A DNA stretch of 64,000 nucleotides, taken from Gluconacetobacter johannae. Lineage in GTDB: Bacteria; Pseudomonadota; Alphaproteobacteria; Acetobacterales; Acetobacteraceae. The stretch spans positions 1 to 64,000 of the forward strand of contig NZ_BAQK01000071.1 in NCBI RefSeq assembly GCF_025994435.1, given 5' to 3'. The notes beneath the pieces were generated by a model. That model saw nothing but the letters and a program-made list of their open reading frames with translations, made no database searches and was not told the DNA's origin. Numbering within the stretch: the first letter of the stretch is position 1; the number at the start of each line of letters is the position of its first letter. Position numbers and translations under genes: made by a program. Below are positions 42,448-51,032 of this stretch, in pieces.

Positions 42448-44076
42448 TCACTCCCACTCGATCGTGCCGGGCGGCTTGGAAGTAATGTCGTAGGTCACGC
42501 GGTTCACGCCCTGGACCTCGTTGACGATGCGGCTGGCCACGCGGTTGAGGAAGCCGATATCGAAGGGGAACACGTCGGCGGTCATGCCGTCCGTGCTGGT
42601 CACGGCGCGCAGCGCACAGGCGTAATCATAGGTGCGCCCGTCGCCCATGACGCCGACCGTGCGTACCGGCAGCAGCACCGCGAAGGCCTGCCAGATCGCG
42701 TCATACAGGCCGGCGCTACGGATTTCCTCAAGGAAGATCGTGTCCACCCGGCGCAGCAGCGCCAGCTTGTCGCGGTCCACGGCGCCGGGAATGCGGATCG
42801 CCAGGCCCGGACCGGGGAACGGATGGCGCCCGACGATATGTTCGGGAATACCCATCTCGCGGCCCAGTTCCCGGACCTCGTCCTTGAACAGTTCGCGCAG
42901 CGGCTCGACCAGTTGCATCTTCATCCGGTCAGGCAGGCCGCCGACATTATGGTGCGACTTGATGGTCACCGACGGGCCGCCGGTGAAGCTGACGCTTTCG
43001 ATCACGTCCGGGTACAGCGTGCCCTGCGCCAGGAACTCCGCGCCGCCCAGCTTCGCGGCCTCCTCGTCGAATACCTCGACGAACAGGCGGCCGATGGTCT
43101 TGCGCTTGATCTCGGGGTCGGTGACGCCCTCCAGGGCCGACAGGAACAGGTCCGACGCATCGCGATGGATCAGCTTGATATTGAACCGGCCCCGGAAGGT
43201 CTTGACGACTTCCTCGGCCTCGCCGGCGCGCAGGATGCCCGGATCGACGAAGATGCAGGTCAGCTGGTCGCCGATCGCCTCGTGGATCAGCACGGCCGCG
43301 ACCGAGGAATCGACCCCGCCCGACAGGCCGCAGATCACCCGGCCCGACCCGACCTGTTCGCGGATGCGGGCGATCTCCATGTCGCGGAACCCGGCCATCG
43401 TCCACGTGCCACGGCACCCAACGACCTCATGCGTGAAGTTCCGCAGCAGGGCGGCGCCGTGGGGCGTGTGCACGACCTCGGGGTGGAACTGCACGCCGTA
43501 CAGGCGCCGCCCCTCATCCGCGATGATGGCGAACGGCGCGCCCTCGCTGACCGCCACGGCGCGGAAGCCGGGCGGCAGCTTCGTCACGCGGTCGCCGTGG
43601 CTCATCCATACCTGTTCGCGGCCGCCGCGTGCCCAGGTGCCGCGGAACAGGGCGCAATCCTCGGTGATGTCGATATGCGCGCGCCCGAATTCGCGATGCT
43701 CGTGCGTTTCCACCGCGCCGCCCAACTGGTGGCACATCGCCTGCTGCCCATAGCAGATCCCCAGCACCGGCACCGCGAGGGCGAAGACGATATCGGGGAT
43801 GCGCGGCGCGTTCTCGTCCAGGACGCTGGCCGGGCCGCCGGACAGGATGATGCCCCGGGGGGCGAAGGCGCGGATCTTCTCGGGCGCCGAGGAGAACGGC
43901 CAGATCTCGCAATACACCCCGCTCTCGCGCACGCGCCGGGCGATCAGCTGCGTCACCTGGCTGCCGAAATCCAAGATCAGGACCCGATCTCCATGCAGCG
44001 CGCCGTCCAGCGCGGCCACGTCGCCTCCCTGTGCGGTCAGATCGGATCCACCAGCTTTCATGTCATCGCTCATCAT
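42448..44076 (-). CDS. guaA: GMP synthase (glutamine-hydrolysing)
   Basis: Aminates XMP to GMP. The glutamine amidotransferase domain comes first (ILDFGSQVTQLIARRVRE, nucleophile Cys in GICYGQQAM), then the ATP-pyrophosphatase domain (GLSGGVDSSV) and the C-terminal dimerisation domain ending KPPGTIEWE. Length 542 aa is normal plus a short N-terminal extension. ATGATG gives starts at 44076 and 44073; a longer frame to 44163 is not conserved. Guanine deaminase in the same window works on the breakdown side of the same purine. Confidence 0.97.
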   Translation of the reverse strand: MMSDDMKAGGSDLTAQGGDVAALDGALHGDRVLILDFGSQVTQLIARRVRESGVYCEIWPFSSAPEKIRAFAPRGIILSGGPASVLDENAPRIPDIVFALAVPVLGICYGQQAMCHQLGGAVETHEHREFGRAHIDITEDCALFRGTWARGGREQVWMSHGDRVTKLPPGFRAVAVSEGAPFAIIADEGRRLYGVQFHPEVVHTPHGAALLRNFTHEVVGCRGTWTMAGFRDMEIARIREQVGSGRVICGLSGGVDSSVAAVLIHEAIGDQLTCIFVDPGILRAGEAEEVVKTFRGRFNIKLIHRDASDLFLSALEGVTDPEIKRKTIGRLFVEVFDEEAAKLGGAEFLAQGTLYPDVIESVSFTGGPSVTIKSHHNVGGLPDRMKMQLVEPLRELFKDEVRELGREMGIPEHIVGRHPFPGPGLAIRIPGAVDRDKLALLRRVDTIFLEEIRSAGLYDAIWQAFAVLLPVRTVGVMGDGRTYDYACALRAVTSTDGMTADVFPFDIGFLNRVASRIVNEVQGVNRVTYDITSKPPGTIEWE

Positions 44077-44258
44077 CGGTCTTTCGGTCACGGCGCTACG
44101 GTCACAGGGCTTGCTGCATGAGCCGGGCAGGCAATGCAAGCGCGGGATATGCGTCGGGGACAAGCATAGCGCAAGATCGCACCCGGCGGGACCCTATGGC
44201 CCCCGGCCACGCGCGCGCCCATATTGGGGTCCGTTCCCTTTCGTCACGGAGCCTGAAC

Positions 44259-44717
44259 TTGACCCTTCCGATCCCGCCGCGCCACGGCGGACGCGCATGG
44301 GCCCTCGCCCTGGGCGTTTGCCTGTCCGCCCTGTCGCCCGCCCACCTGTCCCTCGCCCGGGCGGCCGGCAGCGCCGCGGACGACCCGATCGGGATCTGGA
44401 CCGGCACGCTGGTCGCCGATCGCGGGATCTGCCCCGAGACGCGCGCGCCGTCCACCTTGCAGATCGGCGCAAAAAGGATCGCCTTCACCCCTGCCGACGG
44501 GGCGCAGACCCTGCACGGCACGCGTGACGGCGCCCAGGGGACATTCCACGCCCAACTGGTATTGAGCGACATGAACCACAAGCCGTTCCCCATGGTGTTC
44601 GAGGCCCGGCCCAGCGGCGACACCATGGCCGGAACCTACGGCACCCCCCGCTGCCGCGCGCATGTGGTGATGACACGGCCCGAAAGTCACGGCCTGTCCC
44701 ATTTCCTGGGGCACTAG
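44259..44717 (+). CDS. Exported protein of unknown function
   Basis: A protein of about 152 aa with a signal peptide (ALALGVCLSALSPAHLSLARA), then a mature domain starting DDPIGIWTGTLVADRGICPET. Two later cysteine-containing segments suggest a disulfide. The pattern of GIWTGTL, FHAQLVLSD and MAGTYGTPRCRAHVVM looks like a small lipocalin-like or beta-sandwich domain. The start is uncertain: the TTG at 44259 has GGAG eight bases upstream and begins the signal peptide; an ATG at 44196 is in frame. It precedes the ester hydrolase gene on the same strand. Confidence 0.65.
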   Translation: MTLPIPPRHGGRAWALALGVCLSALSPAHLSLARAAGSAADDPIGIWTGTLVADRGICPETRAPSTLQIGAKRIAFTPADGAQTLHGTRDGAQGTFHAQLVLSDMNHKPFPMVFEARPSGDTMAGTYGTPRCRAHVVMTRPESHGLSHFLGH

Positions 44718-44825
44718 GACGGGGTGACGGGCCGGGGGCCGGTTGCCCGATCGGTCCGGGTGCGACATGATCCGGCGCCAACGTCATCACGCGCCCGGCA
44801 TGGCGGGCCAGCAGGAGCACACGGC

Positions 44826-46769
44826 TTGATCCTTCCTCCCCCCCGCCCGGCCGGGGCGCTTGGCCTCCTCGCCGCCCTGACGCTGGCCAGCGGCATCGCA
44901 CGGGCCGCCCCCGACCCGGCGCTGACAATCCAGACCGGCAGCGACATCCCCGCCCATGTGACCTTCCCGACCGACAATCGCGACTACATCAAGCGCGACG
45001 TCATGATCCCGATGCGCGACGGCGTGAAGCTGCACACCGTCATCGTCATCCCCAGGGGCGCGCATGATGCGCCGATCCTGCTGACCCGCACCCCCTATCA
45101 CGCGTCCGAGCGCCTGAACCGCGTGGAAGACGCGCCGAGCATGCGCGCGCTGCTGCCGCAGGGCGACGACGTGTTCGTGGGCGCCGGCTATATCCGCGTC
45201 TTCCAGGATATCCGGGGCAAGTACGGGTCCGAGGGCGATTACGTGATGACCCGCCCCGTTCGTGGTCCGCTGAACCCGACGACGACGGACGAGGTCACCG
45301 ACGCGTGGGACACCATCGACTGGCTGGTCAGGAATATCCATGAATCCAACGGCCGGGTCGGCATGCTGGGCTCGTCCTACGAGGGGTTCACGGTCGTCAT
45401 GGCCCTGCTGGACCCGCATCCGGCGCTGAAGGTCGCCGCCCCCGAAAGCCCGATGATCGACGGCTGGATGGGCGACGACTGGTACCATTACGGCGCCTTC
45501 CGCCAGGGCGGCCTGGATTATTTCACCGACCAGATGACCGTGCGCGGCAGCGGGGGGGCGATCCCCCGCGTGGATCGCGACGATTACACGAACTTCCTGC
45601 GCGCGGGCTCGGCCGAGGATTTCGCCCGCGCCGCCGGCCTGGACCAGTTTCCATGGTGGCAGCGCATGCTGGCCCATCCGGACTATGATTCCTTCTGGCA
45701 GGCCCAGGCGCTGGACAAGCTCATCACCCGGCGTCCGCTGACCGTCCCGACCCTGTGGGAACAGGGCCTGTGGGACCAGGAGGACATGTGGGGCGCCATC
45801 CACGCCTGGCAGGCGCTGAAGGCGGCGGGAACCCGCGTGCCCAACGTGCTGGCGATGGGCCCGTGGCGGCACAGCCAGATGAATTACGACGGGTCGGAAC
45901 TCGGCGCGCTGCACTGGAATGGCGATACCGCGCGCCAGTTCCGGCGCGACGTCCTGCTGCCGTTCTTCAACCAGTATCTGCGGCCGGGATCGCCGGCGGC
46001 CAACCTGCCCGAGGCCATCATCTACAATTCCGGCGAGAACCGCTGGGACCATTTCGCGCACTGGCCGCTGGCCTGTGACGGCGGGGCCTGCGGCCACCCC
46101 AGCACGCCGCTCTACCTCCAGCCCGGATTCGGCCTGTCCTTCGACCACCCGGCGGCCGAGGGCCGGGATTCCTATGTGTCCGACCCCGCCCACCCGGTGC
46201 CCTTCGTCCCGCGTCCGTTCAACTTCGCGACCGACGAGGCGCGCTGGAAGACCTGGCTGGTCGAGGACCAGCGCCAGGCCGAAAGCCGCCCCGACGTCCT
46301 GACCTACGAAACCCCGGTGCTGGACCATGCCGTGCGCGTCAGCGGCGTGCCCGTGGCCGACCTGTTCGCCGCGACCACCGGCACCGATTCGGACTGGGTG
46401 GTGAAGCTGATCGACGTGCAGCCGGCAACGGACGGCGACCGGCCGGCGATGGGCGGATACGAACTGGCGGTGTCCATGGACATCTTCCGCGGCCGCTATC
46501 GCACGGGCTTCGCCCACCCCACCGCCGCCGTGCCGGGCGCCGTGGCGCGCTACCGCTTCACCCTGCCGGCGGTGAACCATGTGTTCCAGCCGGGACACCG
46601 GATCATGGTGCAGATCCAGTCCTCGCTGTTCCCGCTCTATGACCGCAACCCGCAGACCTACGTCCCCAACGTGCTGCGCGCGACGGCGAAGGACTATGTC
46701 GCCGCCACGCAATCCGTCCATCGCGGCGGGGCGCAGGCGACGGCGGTCTGGCTGCCGGTCGTTCCCTGA
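44826..46769 (+). CDS. Alpha-amino acid ester hydrolase
   Basis: Secreted alpha/beta hydrolase (647 aa) of the X-Pro dipeptidyl-peptidase/CocE superfamily. Alpha-amino acid ester hydrolases act on esters and beta-lactam amides with a free alpha-amino group. Catalytic Ser184 (GSSYEG), Asp317 (WDQEDMW) and His349 (PWRHSQ), plus the carboxylate cluster Asp218, Glu319 and Asp320 that defines this subfamily, are all present. From memory they sit at a constant offset of 21 from Acetobacter turbidans numbering, which supports the chosen start. That start is a TTG at 44826 with AGGAG eight bases upstream, giving a signal peptide (LGLLAALTLASGIARAA). A C-terminal jelly-roll domain completes the fold. 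Confidence 0.92.
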   Translation: MILPPPRPAGALGLLAALTLASGIARAAPDPALTIQTGSDIPAHVTFPTDNRDYIKRDVMIPMRDGVKLHTVIVIPRGAHDAPILLTRTPYHASERLNRVEDAPSMRALLPQGDDVFVGAGYIRVFQDIRGKYGSEGDYVMTRPVRGPLNPTTTDEVTDAWDTIDWLVRNIHESNGRVGMLGSSYEGFTVVMALLDPHPALKVAAPESPMIDGWMGDDWYHYGAFRQGGLDYFTDQMTVRGSGGAIPRVDRDDYTNFLRAGSAEDFARAAGLDQFPWWQRMLAHPDYDSFWQAQALDKLITRRPLTVPTLWEQGLWDQEDMWGAIHAWQALKAAGTRVPNVLAMGPWRHSQMNYDGSELGALHWNGDTARQFRRDVLLPFFNQYLRPGSPAANLPEAIIYNSGENRWDHFAHWPLACDGGACGHPSTPLYLQPGFGLSFDHPAAEGRDSYVSDPAHPVPFVPRPFNFATDEARWKTWLVEDQRQAESRPDVLTYETPVLDHAVRVSGVPVADLFAATTGTDSDWVVKLIDVQPATDGDRPAMGGYELAVSMDIFRGRYRTGFAHPTAAVPGAVARYRFTLPAVNHVFQPGHRIMVQIQSSLFPLYDRNPQTYVPNVLRATAKDYVAATQSVHRGGAQATAVWLPVVP

Positions 46770-46856
46770 CCCCGGCGGGGGGACCATCAGGGGGCGGGCT
46801 CTTCAACTGTCCGGCAGGATGGTGGCGGTGTGCGCGGGGCCGCGTATAATGCCGCC

Positions 46857-47375
46857 ATGTCCGCCCCTCCCCCGGTTTCCGCCGCGATCCTGTCCGTCGT
46901 CGTGCGCGCGTCGCATGTCCTGCTGATCCAGCGGGCCAATCCGCCGGACCAGGGCCTGTGGGGCTTTCCCGGCGGGCGCGTCGAACGCGGCGAGACGATC
47001 ATGCAGGCGGCCGAACGCGAACTGCGCGAGGAAACCGGTTTCGACACCCAGGCCCAGGGCGTGCTGACCGCCTTCGACGTCCTGGACAGGGACGATGCCG
47101 GCGCCATCCGGTTCCATTACGTCATCGTCGCCGTGCGCTGCGCCGATACGGGGGGCCAGGCGCCGTGCGCCGCCGACGACGCGCTGGATGTCGGCTGGTT
47201 CACGCTCGATCAGATCCGCGCCGCCCCCGGGCGGATGAGCCCCGGCCTGCTGGAACTGGCCACGCTGGCCCTGTCGGACCGGGGGATCGCCCCCTGGCCC
47301 ACCCCGGCGGGCCGCCTGCATGCCGCCCATGCCTCCCCTGCCCAGGCCTCCGCAGCCCAGGCCGCCGCATCGTGA
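46857..47375 (+). CDS. NUDIX hydrolase
   Basis: A 172-aa protein with the Nudix box GGRVERGETIMQAAERELRE followed by ETG, the full pattern for Mg-dependent pyrophosphohydrolysis. The early strand AILSVVVRASHVLLIQRANPPDQGLW is typical of ADP-ribose or nucleotide-sugar hydrolases. The C-terminus is an Ala/Pro-rich tail. Its stop overlaps the GTG start of the following receiver gene (GTGA). ATG at 46857 preferred over 46830. Confidence 0.92.
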   Translation: MSAPPPVSAAILSVVVRASHVLLIQRANPPDQGLWGFPGGRVERGETIMQAAERELREETGFDTQAQGVLTAFDVLDRDDAGAIRFHYVIVAVRCADTGGQAPCAADDALDVGWFTLDQIRAAPGRMSPGLLELATLALSDRGIAPWPTPAGRLHAAHASPAQASAAQAAAS

Positions 47376-47725
47376 CACCGCCGCCCCGCCATATCCTGCT
47401 GGTCGAGGACGAATCCGTCATCGCCACGCTGATTGATACCGCGCTGGATGGGTCCGGGTTCCGCGTCACCCTCTGCGCCGGCGTAGGCGCGGCGGAACAG
47501 GCGCTGGACCACGGCCCGGTCGATCTGGCCATCCTCGACCTGACCCTGCCCGACGGCCCGCCCGACCGGCTGGTCGAACGGCTGGCCGGGCTGTCGGTCC
47601 CGCTGATCGCCATCAGCGGCGACCCGGCCCGGCTGGCGCGATTCACCGCCGGCCAGACCCTGGAAAAACCATTCCGGATCCGGGCCCTGCTGGACAGGAT
47701 CCAGGCCCTGCTGCCGCCGGCCTGA
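47372..47725 (+). CDS. Single-domain response regulator (receiver only)
   Basis: A 117-aa CheY-like receiver: acidic pair in LLVEDES, phospho-acceptor Asp in LAILDLTLPDG, Ser in AISGDPA and Lys in LEKPFRI. There is no output domain, so it would act by protein contact or in a phosphorelay. No histidine kinase gene is nearby. It is translationally coupled to the NUDIX gene by a four-base overlap. Confidence 0.9.
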   Translation: MTPPPRHILLVEDESVIATLIDTALDGSGFRVTLCAGVGAAEQALDHGPVDLAILDLTLPDGPPDRLVERLAGLSVPLIAISGDPARLARFTAGQTLEKPFRIRALLDRIQALLPPA

Positions 47726-47731
47726 CCGGTT

Positions 47732-49195
47732 TCAGGGGCGGCCGGGCGGCAGGATCACGGCGACGCTTCCGGACGCCGGCGGCGCCAGGACGACGCGGAG
47801 GGCGGCATAGCGTTCGGCGACACGCCCCGGACGTCCGCGCGTCACTGTCCCCACCCGCGTGAACCGGGTGAAGGCCCGCGTGTCCACATCCCGCAGCCGC
47901 CGCACGCTGCACAGGAACACGCCCTCGCCCCCCGTGGCGCGCTGCAGGTCGAACAGGGCCCAGCGGGGTTCGATCCCGATCACCCGCCGGTGCGGCAGCG
48001 CCAGCGCCAGTTCCGACGCCAGGCCGTACTCGTCGGCCACTACGAACCCGCCGGCCGGGGTCATGTCGTCCACCGCGCGGGCCAGGGCGGGCCAGCCCGC
48101 CATCTGGCGCAGGGTGATATCCAGATGCGGCGACAGCGAAAACGGCGCCAGCGTGGATTGCACATAGACCAGCCCCCCCAGGGCCAGCCCCAGGGCCGAC
48201 GCCCCCACCCAGCCGCGCCACGCCAGCGACGCCGCCGCGATCGCCAGGCCGGGATAGAGCAGCACAGGCCAGTTCGCCTGCACCCGATCGCCCAGCGCAT
48301 GCTGCACGAACACCAGGATCGGCAGGATAGTCCAGCAGGACAGCAGCGCCGATACGGGCGCCTGCCGCGCATGGCGGACCGCCCGCCACAGGCCGCCGGC
48401 CATGAACACGAAGACCAGCGGCGTCGCCAGGCCGACCTGCCCACCCGCCAGTTCGCCCAGGAATTGCGCCGCCCGCGCCGGACGCCAGTCCCCGGCCCGC
48501 CCCCCCTGGCGGACGAAGCTGGCCCAGTGATGCCCCGCGTTCCACAGGATAACGGGCGTGAACAGCGCCAGCACCAGCAGCCCCGCGCACCAGGGATAGG
48601 GCGTACGCAGCCATAACCGCCCCTGCCGGCTGCCGAACAGCCAGAGCGCCAGCCCCGCCCCCGGCAGGACGGCGGTATATTTGCTGTCGCAGGCCAGCCC
48701 CAGCGCGATGCCCACGACCAGCCACCAGGCCCCGCGCCCGGTGGCCATCAGCCGCCCCAGCGCCCACAACGCCAGCACAATGAAGAACAGCAGCGGCGTG
48801 TCGGGCGTCATGGTCACCGCGCCGACCCCCAGCGCCAGCGTGGCGTTCAGCAGCACGGCCGCCCGCACCATCCGCCCGGCGGCCGCCCCGTTTCCCGTCG
48901 CGGCGTCCCTCACGGGACCCACCGCCAGATCCCGCGCGGCGGCGGCCAGCAGCAGGGTCCCCACCGCCGCCGCAAGCGGCGCCAGAAGCCGGATGCCCAG
49001 CGACGTATCGCCGAACAGGGCCGTGCCCGCCCGGATCCACAGCGCCACCATCGGCGGATGGTCCAGGTATCCGGCCGCCGGCACGCACGACCATACCCGG
49101 TAATAGGCCTCGTCCGGGGACAGGGGGGCCTGGGCGGCGACGATGCACCGCACCAGGGTCAGCACCAGCAGGGCGACCCCACCCCACATCCGCAT
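47732..49195 (-). CDS. Membrane glycosyltransferase, GT39/ArnT-like
   Basis: Inner-membrane GT-C enzyme of 487 aa with about 10-12 helices. First periplasmic loop has SPDEAYYRVWS and GYLDHPPMVALW, the acidic and DHPP motifs of dolichol/undecaprenyl-phosphate-sugar-dependent transferases (ArnT, PMT). It should transfer a sugar from a polyprenyl-phosphate carrier to lipid A, protein or glycan. The gene upstream makes such a carrier-linked sugar, giving a two-gene pathway. The start at 49195 has GGTGG upstream. A six-base gap separates its stop from the converging receiver gene. Confidence 0.87.
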   Translation of the reverse strand: MRMWGGVALLVLTLVRCIVAAQAPLSPDEAYYRVWSCVPAAGYLDHPPMVALWIRAGTALFGDTSLGIRLLAPLAAAVGTLLLAAAARDLAVGPVRDAATGNGAAAGRMVRAAVLLNATLALGVGAVTMTPDTPLLFFIVLALWALGRLMATGRGAWWLVVGIALGLACDSKYTAVLPGAGLALWLFGSRQGRLWLRTPYPWCAGLLVLALFTPVILWNAGHHWASFVRQGGRAGDWRPARAAQFLGELAGGQVGLATPLVFVFMAGGLWRAVRHARQAPVSALLSCWTILPILVFVQHALGDRVQANWPVLLYPGLAIAAASLAWRGWVGASALGLALGGLVYVQSTLAPFSLSPHLDITLRQMAGWPALARAVDDMTPAGGFVVADEYGLASELALALPHRRVIGIEPRWALFDLQRATGGEGVFLCSVRRLRDVDTRAFTRFTRVGTVTRGRPGRVAERYAALRVVLAPPASGSVAVILPPGRP

Positions 49196-49224
49196 GCCGT
49201 CCACCCGCCCGCCGGACGAAGGGT

Positions 49225-50406
49225 TCAACGCACCCGCCAGATCAGGGTGGAGGACACGGCATAGTTCCAGACCACGGCAATCGCCGCGCCGGCCGCGCCG
49301 GCCTGGTCCCACCGTCCGTCGTTGCTGAAGATCGCGCGGGCGATGCCGATATCGGCGACCGCCCCCACCGAACAGATCAGCAGGAACAGGACCAGTCCGC
49401 CCCACATCCGCCCGCCGCGCAGGCGGCAATCGCGGTAGGTCACGGCATTGTTCATCCAGAAATTCGCGACCATGGCGACGAAGGTCCCGATCCCCTGCCC
49501 TTCGGCGAAGCCGACGCCGCACCGGCGCGCGATGCCAAGGACCGCGAGATTGACCAGGATGCCGACCAGCCCGACGCAGCAGAACCCCAGGAAGCGGATC
49601 GGCAGGAAGCCCCGGCAGAGCTTGTCCAGCATCATCGCCAGGAACTGCAGCAGGACCAGCAGGTCCAGCTTGCTTTCTCCGGCCACGCGCGGACGGAAGA
49701 TGAAGGGCACCTCCAGCACGCGCGGCCGTTCGGCGGCGGACAGGAACACGTCGAGCAGGATCTTGAAGCCCGTCCCCGACAGGCGCGGCACCGCGCGTTC
49801 GAACAGGTCGCGCCGCATGGCGAAGAAGCCGCTCATCGGGTCGCCCAGCCGCACCGGCAGCAGCATACGCACCAGCCGGATACCCCCGTCCGACAGGAAT
49901 GTCCGCCACCCGTTCGCCAGCCCCGCATTGTCGCCACCGGGGACATGCCGGCTGCCGACGGCGATGTCGTACCCGTCCCGCGCCACCGCGTCGATCAGCG
50001 CGCCCAGGCAGGTTTCGTCATGCTGCATGTCGCCGTCCATGACCGCGACGATCGGCGCCGAGGACGACAGCACCCCCTCGATCACCGCCGAGGACAGGCC
50101 GCGCCGGCCGATACGCAGGATGCCGCGCACGCGCGCGTCCATTTCGGCAAGGGCGCGGACCTCGTCGATCGTGCCGTCGGGCGAATTGTCGTCGACGAAG
50201 ATCACCTCCCACGCCCGGCCCCTCAGCGCGGCCGACAGGGCGGCGACCAGCGGCCGGACATTCGCCCGTTCGTTGTAGCAGGGAACGACGATGCTGATGT
50301 CGGCGGCCGGACGCGCCGTGTCCGCCCCCTCGCCGCCGCGGGGGGCCACGTCGCGCCGCGTCCGTACGGCCGGATCGTCGACCATGGAGGGGATGACGAC
50401 CGTCAT
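49225..50406 (-). CDS. GT2 polyprenyl-phosphate glycosyltransferase with GtrA domain
   Basis: A 393-aa fusion. The N-terminal GT-A domain (ISIVVPCYNERANV, FVDDNSPDGT, AVMDGDMQHDE, VGSRHVPGG) matches dolichol-phosphate mannosyltransferase-like enzymes that load a sugar onto polyprenyl phosphate. The C-terminal 130 residues hold four helices of the GtrA type (RFLGFCCVGLVGILVNLAVL, ANFWMNNAVTYRD), thought to flip the lipid-linked sugar. Its start overlaps the stop of the Lrp gene (ATGA), and it is followed by the GT39-like transferase, so loading, flipping and transfer are encoded together. Confidence 0.9.
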   Translation of the reverse strand: MTVVIPSMVDDPAVRTRRDVAPRGGEGADTARPAADISIVVPCYNERANVRPLVAALSAALRGRAWEVIFVDDNSPDGTIDEVRALAEMDARVRGILRIGRRGLSSAVIEGVLSSSAPIVAVMDGDMQHDETCLGALIDAVARDGYDIAVGSRHVPGGDNAGLANGWRTFLSDGGIRLVRMLLPVRLGDPMSGFFAMRRDLFERAVPRLSGTGFKILLDVFLSAAERPRVLEVPFIFRPRVAGESKLDLLVLLQFLAMMLDKLCRGFLPIRFLGFCCVGLVGILVNLAVLGIARRCGVGFAEGQGIGTFVAMVANFWMNNAVTYRDCRLRGGRMWGGLVLFLLICSVGAVADIGIARAIFSNDGRWDQAGAAGAAIAVVWNYAVSSTLIWRVR

Positions 50407-50909
50407 GGCATCACCGTGCCGTGCGGCGACACCGGCACCCCCGCGCGACTGAGCGAGGTGCGGATGGTCTGCAGGGTCTGCACCCGGCTGACATGCGGGC
50501 TTTCGGTCAGGCGGCGGGTCAGCTGGTTTTCATGCGCGGCGTCGCGCGCCACCAGCCGGACCAGGAAATCCCCGCCGCCCCGGATCATGTGGCATTCCCG
50601 GACTTCCGGCCAGTCCGCCACCTGGGATTCGAAGGCCGTCAGGACGCTTTCCTTCTGGCTGTCCAGCCCGATCAGCGCGAACAGCGTGATCGTCCACCCC
50701 AGCAGCGCGGCGTCGGTATCGGCATGATAGCCACGGATCAGCCCCTCCTCCTCCAGCCGCCGCACGCGGCGCAGGCACGGCGGGGCGGAAATCCCGACCC
50801 GGCGCGCCAGTTCCACGTTCGTCATGCGGCCATCCGCCTGGAGTTCGGCGACGATCCGACGGTCAATCGCATCCAGGTCCATCACTTCGGTCATTTCCGT
50901 CTCAAACAT
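50403..50909 (-). CDS. Lrp/AsnC family transcriptional regulator
   Basis: A 168-aa regulator: N-terminal winged helix-turn-helix (LDAIDRRIVAELQADGRMTN, ISAPPCLRRVRRLEEEGLIRGY) and a C-terminal RAM ligand-binding domain (VRECHMIRGGGDFLVRLVA). Several starts are possible (50909, 50894, 50882). It is divergent from trxB with a 123-bp shared promoter region and translationally coupled to the downstream glycosyltransferase, an unusual partner for an Lrp protein. Confidence 0.92.
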   Translation of the reverse strand: MFETEMTEVMDLDAIDRRIVAELQADGRMTNVELARRVGISAPPCLRRVRRLEEEGLIRGYHADTDAALLGWTITLFALIGLDSQKESVLTAFESQVADWPEVRECHMIRGGGDFLVRLVARDAAHENQLTRRLTESPHVSRVQTLQTIRTSLSRAGVPVSPHGTVMP

Positions 50910-51032
50910 CGAGGCCGCAGGATATTGCAAGCGCCCCGCCGGGAAAAGGCCACCCCGAAACGTCATTCGTCTTGTGTCCAGCGCATTCGGCGGCCATATC
51001 CCCTGCATCACGATCACATCGACGCCGAGTCA

